A stretch of DNA of 8,651 nt from DATIJJ01 sp035478255 (GTDB lineage Bacteria; Pseudomonadota; Gammaproteobacteria; DSM-16500): contig DATIJV010000078.1 in the NCBI GenBank assembly GCA_035478255.1, positions 1-8,651 of the forward strand, given 5' to 3'. The stretch's first letter is position 1. Each line of letters starts with the position of its first letter. A program made the translations under genes and the position numbers. Under the pieces are notes generated by a model. That model saw only the letters and a program-made list of their open reading frames with translations, ran no database searches and had not been told where the DNA came from. Below, one piece after another: positions 5,371 through 8,651 of this stretch.

Positions 5371-6222
5371 TTAGACTGCCTCAGAATTTGAATTTAAAGA
5401 CGTAATTTTGTTATAACCCTGTTTGTTAATATTTAACATATTCCACAAAAAAGGCAATATTTCTTCTAGTTTTTCATCCAATTGCCATGGCGGATTCATA
5501 ATAATCATCCCGCAGCCATTCAGTTCTAAAGCGATTTCGTCTGAATGCACACATAATTCAACCCTTAAAAAAGGCCGATGAATATATTCTGTTAATTCAC
5601 AATAAAAAGGCTTCAGCTGCTCTTGAGTTTTAATCGGATACCATAAAGCGAAAATACCTGTCTCCCAGCGCTTGAGCGCTTCCGCCAAAAGCTTGGGCAG
5701 CTGCATTAATTCATTAGGCTTTTCATAAGCGGGATCAATCAGGACGAGTCCACGGCGTTCTTTGGGCGGTAGATAAGCTTTTAAGCTTTGATAACCATCT
5801 TGATGATGCACTGCAATCTGTTTTTCTCGTATAAAAAATTTTTTTAATGTTTGGAAATCTTCTGGATGAAGTTCCGATAAAATCATTCGATCTTCTGATC
5901 GCAATAATTGTTTTACAAAATAAGGCGAGCCTGGATAATAACGCAATGTGTTGGCCTGATTCAGGCTTTTTACGCACGTTATATAATCCTGTATTAAATC
6001 CGGCGAATGTTCTGTGTTAAAAATTTTTTGAATGCCATTTTCAAATTCTCGGCTTTTTTGTGTTGTATCGGCCAGTAAATCGTAAGAACCAATTCCTGCG
6101 TGAGTTTCCAGATAACAAAAAGGTGTTTCCTTGCGTTTCAGGGATTGAATTAAAGCAATGAGCACAATGTGTTTTAAAACATCGCCAATATTTCCTGCAT
6201 GATAAGTGTGGCGGTAGTTCAT
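5371..6222 (-). CDS. rlmJ: 23S rRNA (adenine(2030)-N6)-methyltransferase RlmJ
   Basis: This cytoplasmic SAM-dependent enzyme methylates A2030 (E. coli numbering) of 23S rRNA. The 283 residues align over their whole length with E. coli RlmJ (280). The N-terminal YRHTYHAGNIGDVLKH (3-18) is the family hallmark, followed by YLETHAGIGSYDL (37-49, SAM-binding loop), LRYYPGSP (93-100) and LSELHP (115-120). The catalytic motif IV reads DPAY at 163-166, where E. coli has DPPY. The aspartate and tyrosine are kept but the second proline is alanine. FALWYPIK and MIIMNPPW are further matches. The ATG is one base after the murI stop, with GGGAG inside the last murI codons, so the two genes are translationally coupled in one operon. 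The functional link to murI is not obvious. Confidence 0.95.
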   Translation of the reverse strand: MNYRHTYHAGNIGDVLKHIVLIALIQSLKRKETPFCYLETHAGIGSYDLLADTTQKSREFENGIQKIFNTEHSPDLIQDYITCVKSLNQANTLRYYPGSPYFVKQLLRSEDRMILSELHPEDFQTLKKFFIREKQIAVHHQDGYQSLKAYLPPKERRGLVLIDPAYEKPNELMQLPKLLAEALKRWETGIFALWYPIKTQEQLKPFYCELTEYIHRPFLRVELCVHSDEIALELNGCGMIIMNPPWQLDEKLEEILPFLWNMLNINKQGYNKITSLNSNSEAV

Positions 6223-6223
6223 A

Positions 6224-7036
6224 TCACTCCCATAACGGATAATGTTCTAAATTAATATCTTCCTGAAAAAATATTTTTGTGCCTGCAGCAAATGAATCGG
6301 TATAATCCGATACATAAAATTGTTTTAACCCTTTACTGCCGCTGTTCAGTAAATTTTCTTCTTCCAACCTGTTTTTAACGGCTTTTGCTACTGTTTCAGA
6401 TGGATCAATAATTTCAATTTTATGCTGGAAAAAAGCAGCAATTTTATTTTTAACAACCGGATAATGCGTACAAGCCAGTAATAATGCATCGATATCTTGC
6501 AGTGACGCGTGCGAAAGATATTCTTCTACCAGACTGTCTGTTACGCCATTGCTTCCAAATTCTTCAATCGCTGAAGCTAATAAATTTGTCGCGCGCGAAG
6601 TCAAATGAATACCGCGGTCCAGATGATCAATTTTTTTCTTGTAGACGTTAGAATATACGGTTTGGCGTGTGCCGATCAATCCAATTTTTTTATGGCTGTA
6701 ATGATCACGAAGAAACGAGACGACAGGATCAACGACATTCATCACAATGGCCTGGTTCGCTGCATATTCTTTAATTAATTCATAAGCGGCGGTTGATGCA
6801 GAATTGCAGGCAATTAAAATCATTTTGCATTGTTGCTGCAATAACATATGCGCGATTTTGACTGAATAAGCCTGAATGGTGGCGGAAGATTTATCGCCAT
6901 ACGGTAAGTGCGCGGTATCACCGAAATAAATGATATTTTCATGAGGCATATGTTTGACAATCGCGCTCGCGACAGTCAGGCCGCCGATGCCGCTATCAAA
7001 AATCCCGATGGGTTGTGTAGAGGAATGCTTTTTCAT
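6224..7036 (-). CDS. murI: Glutamate racemase
   Basis: This cofactor-independent cytoplasmic enzyme converts L-glutamate to D-glutamate for the peptidoglycan stem peptide. The 270-residue protein has the family blocks IGIFDSGIGGLTV (10-22, Asp14 and Ser15), YFGDTAHLPYG (37-47), the first catalytic cysteine in ACNSAS (Cys77) and the second in LLACTHYP (Cys189, with His191). All are intact and the length is normal. The ATG at 7034-7036 is the only start that fits: an in-frame TGA lies upstream and no ATG, GTG or TTG falls between. No Shine-Dalgarno is present within the usual distance, and the likely -10 sits only a few bases before the ATG, so the message may be nearly leaderless. It is the first gene of the murI-rlmJ operon and divergent from the decarboxylase gene. 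Confidence 0.96.
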   Translation of the reverse strand: MKKHSSTQPIGIFDSGIGGLTVASAIVKHMPHENIIYFGDTAHLPYGDKSSATIQAYSVKIAHMLLQQQCKMILIACNSASTAAYELIKEYAANQAIVMNVVDPVVSFLRDHYSHKKIGLIGTRQTVYSNVYKKKIDHLDRGIHLTSRATNLLASAIEEFGSNGVTDSLVEEYLSHASLQDIDALLLACTHYPVVKNKIAAFFQHKIEIIDPSETVAKAVKNRLEEENLLNSGSKGLKQFYVSDYTDSFAAGTKIFFQEDINLEHYPLWE

Positions 7037-7067
7037 ATCATATATATGATAATCGAGTGTTCTCCGG
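7036..7067 (-). promoter_or_regulatory. murI promoter overlapping a perfect palindrome at the start codon
   Basis: On the minus strand TTGACG is followed 16 bases later by TATCAT, a good sigma-70 match, with the -10 ending only about a dozen bases before the ATG. The -10 lies inside a 16-bp perfect palindrome, TATCATATATATGATA (7036-7051), that touches the first base of the start codon. Transcription would begin within a few bases of the ATG. The palindrome could be an operator for a dimeric repressor, or simply AT-rich promoter DNA. Confidence 0.5.
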
Positions 7068-7104
7068 CGTCAATAAAATTTTAGAAAAAAAATCATTCTC
7101 CCTG

Positions 7105-7133
7105 TTGACAATCATTTAAAACATCGTTATTGT
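7105..7133 (+). promoter_or_regulatory. Sigma-70 promoter for the decarboxylase gene
   Basis: A perfect -35 TTGACA (7105-7110) is followed after exactly 17 bases by TATTGT (7128-7133), four of six to consensus. Transcription would begin near 7140, leaving a leader of about 90 bases before the ATG at 7229. Its presence argues against the longer TTG-start reading frame at 7130, which would overlap the -10. Confidence 0.6.
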
Positions 7134-7228
7134 TCGCAACACACTTCTTTGAAACACATCCCAAATCCCTTTCAAAATATCTGCTTATGCGTTATTTCAA
7201 TTTTCATTTTAAAAAAACGAGGGTTGAT

Positions 7229-8545
7229 ATGGAAATTTCTGATTCGCTTCTTATGCAAGCTGCGAAAAATTTTGGTACACCATTATATGTGTATGATCGT
7301 GAAACTATTGAAAAACATTATCTAAATTTAAACAATAGTTTCGCAGAAGAAATTGATATTTTTTATTCGCTGAAAGCCAATCCCAATTTGTCTGTTTCAG
7401 CATTATTAAATCAATTGGGCGCAGGGGCAGAAGTCTGTTCTGGTGTGGAACTGGAAACTGCCTTGCTTGCGGGCTACGCACCTCAAAATATTATTTTTGT
7501 TGGCCCGGCAAAAAAGAAAGAAGAAATCATTCGTGCTTTGGAAAATAGAATTTACGCGATTGTCTGCGAATCAAAAGAAGAGTTATTGCTGATAAATGAA
7601 TTAGCAAAAACGAGGAGTGAAGTTGCTAATGTTGCGATCCGGGCCAATCCGGCCTTTACGGTAAGGGATGCCTCTTTAAAAATGGGAGGTATCCCCTCGC
7701 AATTTGGCATTGATCAGGAAGAACTTTTTAAAAATAAAAACTTCTTTCTTAATCAGTCTCACGTCAATATAAGAGGAATACATGTTTTTAATGGCACAAG
7801 AATTCTAAATGCAGAAACCCTGGCTGAAAACACAAAAAATATTTTTGCATTAGCCGATGAATTATCTGCGGCATGGAACCAGGCGTTTGATTTAATTGAT
7901 ATTGGCGGTGGAATTGGTGTGCCTTATTTTAAAAATGAAAATCATTTTAATACAGAGAAATTAAAAAAATTACTGATACCTACGATTTTTTCATATAAAA
8001 ATTCACATAAAAATACGCGAATTATTTTAGAAAGCGGGCGTTATCTGGTTGCCAATGCGGGCGTATTCATGAGTCGGATTGATTGTATAAAAGAATCACG
8101 CGGGAGACAGTTTCTCATTACTGATGGTGGAATGAATTGTCATCTTACCGCGGCGGGATATGGATCGATGTTAAAACGAAATTTTCCTTTGCGGCTTGTC
8201 ACAAAAAATCCATCACATAGAAAAAATAAATATCACATAACAGGCCCTCTTTGTACACCCGCTGATACGATGGGCCAGGATGTAGAATTATCCGAAGCGA
8301 GTCCGGGAGATTTTATTGCGATTATGGCATCCGGTGCTTATGGTCCTAGCGCATCTCCGGTTTTGTTTCTGGGGCATGGACATCCGGCTGAAGTTTTGAT
8401 TGATCAGGGCGAATGTAAATTGATTCGTGATCGTGATTTTTTAGAGGATTTTTTGCGAAAGCAATATATTTCCCCTTCCTCTAAACGAAAAGCGCGTTTA
8501 GAGGAAGGGGAAAGGGGCACTGCCATTAAGTTAAGCGAAAGTTAA
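7229..8545 (+). CDS. Fold-type III PLP-dependent decarboxylase (LysA/BtrK-like)
   Basis: The 438-residue protein belongs to the alanine racemase-fold decarboxylases that include diaminopimelate decarboxylase. YSLKANP (46-52) holds the PLP lysine, Lys49. GIHVFNGT (183-190), the phosphate-binding IDIGGGIGVPYF (223-234), ESGRYLV (268-274), GPLCTPADTMGQD (339-351, catalytic Cys342) and SGAYGPSASPVLFLGHGHPAEV (368-389, Tyr371) follow in family order. HVFNG in place of the HCHIGS of true LysA, together with GPLCTPAD and HGHPAEV, fits the BtrK / exosortase-associated decarboxylase branch better. Those act on carrier-bound or modified amino acids, so the substrate here is open. The ATG at 7229 is chosen because GAGGG lies five bases upstream and the family N-terminus begins there. 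Residues after about 412 extend beyond the family end and are partly encoded by a palindromic repeat. Confidence 0.9.
   Translation: MEISDSLLMQAAKNFGTPLYVYDRETIEKHYLNLNNSFAEEIDIFYSLKANPNLSVSALLNQLGAGAEVCSGVELETALLAGYAPQNIIFVGPAKKKEEIIRALENRIYAIVCESKEELLLINELAKTRSEVANVAIRANPAFTVRDASLKMGGIPSQFGIDQEELFKNKNFFLNQSHVNIRGIHVFNGTRILNAETLAENTKNIFALADELSAAWNQAFDLIDIGGGIGVPYFKNENHFNTEKLKKLLIPTIFSYKNSHKNTRIILESGRYLVANAGVFMSRIDCIKESRGRQFLITDGGMNCHLTAAGYGSMLKRNFPLRLVTKNPSHRKNKYHITGPLCTPADTMGQDVELSEASPGDFIAIMASGAYGPSASPVLFLGHGHPAEVLIDQGECKLIRDRDFLEDFLRKQYISPSSKRKARLEEGERGTAIKLSES
8469..8513. repeat. Perfect 19-bp inverted repeat inside the 3' end of the decarboxylase gene
   Basis: TTTCCCCTTCCTCTAAACG (8469-8487) is exactly complementary to 8495-8513, with a seven-base loop. 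The whole element lies in coding sequence and specifies residues 414-429 (ISPSSKRKARLEEGER). No T-run follows on either strand, so it is not a standard terminator, although the RNA hairpin would be very stable. It looks like a dispersed palindrome that landed at the end of the gene and moved the stop codon outward, comparable in kind to palindromic elements found within reading frames in Rickettsia. Confidence 0.75.
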
Positions 8546-8573
8546 TTAGTCGCTGGCGCGAAATTAGCACTGC

Positions 8574-8651
8574 AAATGAGCCGTCATTGCGAGCCGGGCT
8601 TTTCGGCGAAGCAATCCAGGCTTTTAAAAACCTGGATTGCTTCGCCGAAAA
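8574..8651. repeat. Long palindromic repeat truncated by the window end
   Basis: Positions 8600-8620 and 8631-8651 form a perfect 21-bp inverted repeat around the ten-base spacer CTTTTAAAAA. The inner arms contain GCAATCCAGG and CCTGGATTGC. The left flank CGTCATTGCGAGCCGGGC (8582-8599) has no partner inside the window, so the right half should continue past the edge with its complement. Elements built on TCATTGCGAG and GCAATCCAG are widespread dispersed repeats in several bacterial groups, including intracellular gammaproteobacteria. It starts about 35 bases after the decarboxylase stop and could also form the transcript's 3' end. Confidence 0.75.

Noticed and set aside
1..8651. CRISPR array, tRNA or rRNA genes
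   Set aside because: No regularly spaced direct repeats, cloverleaf-like sequence or rRNA-like blocks were seen.

Overview
The window looks like chromosomal DNA of a gammaproteobacterium. The evidence is an RlmJ 23S rRNA methyltransferase, an OsmB-like glycine-zipper lipoprotein, a MurI glutamate racemase, moderately AT-rich coding sequence and several dispersed palindromic repeats. The mix of Phd/RelE-type and Rpn-type accessory genes, the short eukaryal/archaeal-type ProRS and the TCATTGCGAG / GCAATCCAG repeat would fit a Legionellales/Coxiella-like lineage. That placement is an inference; nothing here fixes it.

Layout. Positions 1-193 hold no supported gene, only one compact hairpin. A Phd/YefM antitoxin and RelE/ParE-type toxin pair follows on the minus strand (194-696). 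Next are a class I fructose-bisphosphate aldolase (759-1784) and proS (2016-3506), both minus. A structured 3' region, an intrinsic terminator and the likely aldolase promoter lie between them. Divergent from proS, on the plus strand, are a small helical protein of unknown function (3647-3898) and an Rpn-family PD-(D/E)XK nuclease (3968-4876). Then, on the minus strand, come a convergent osmB-like gene (5014-5220) and a tightly coupled murI-rlmJ pair (5371-7036). Last, on the plus strand and divergent from murI, is a fold-type III PLP-dependent decarboxylase (7229-8545). The window ends inside a long palindromic repeat.

How the genes relate. Most are independent housekeeping functions: glycolysis/gluconeogenesis, prolyl-tRNA charging, D-glutamate for peptidoglycan and rRNA methylation. 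Two accessory modules sit among them: the toxin-antitoxin pair and the small-protein/Rpn pair.

The most interesting signal is inside the Rpn gene. A perfect AGGAGG Shine-Dalgarno sequence lies 8 nt before an in-frame ATG at 4673. It would produce a 67-residue C-terminal protein, the arrangement reported for intragenic RpnS antitoxins of E. coli Rpn nucleases. Second is a perfect 19-bp inverted repeat embedded in the 3' end of the decarboxylase gene, which appears to encode part of a C-terminal extension. Third is a pair of related GGTGGGC-type palindromes sitting directly behind the stop codons of proS and rlmJ. Fourth is the murI start, which lacks a Shine-Dalgarno, lies in a 16-bp perfect palindrome and may be nearly leaderless.
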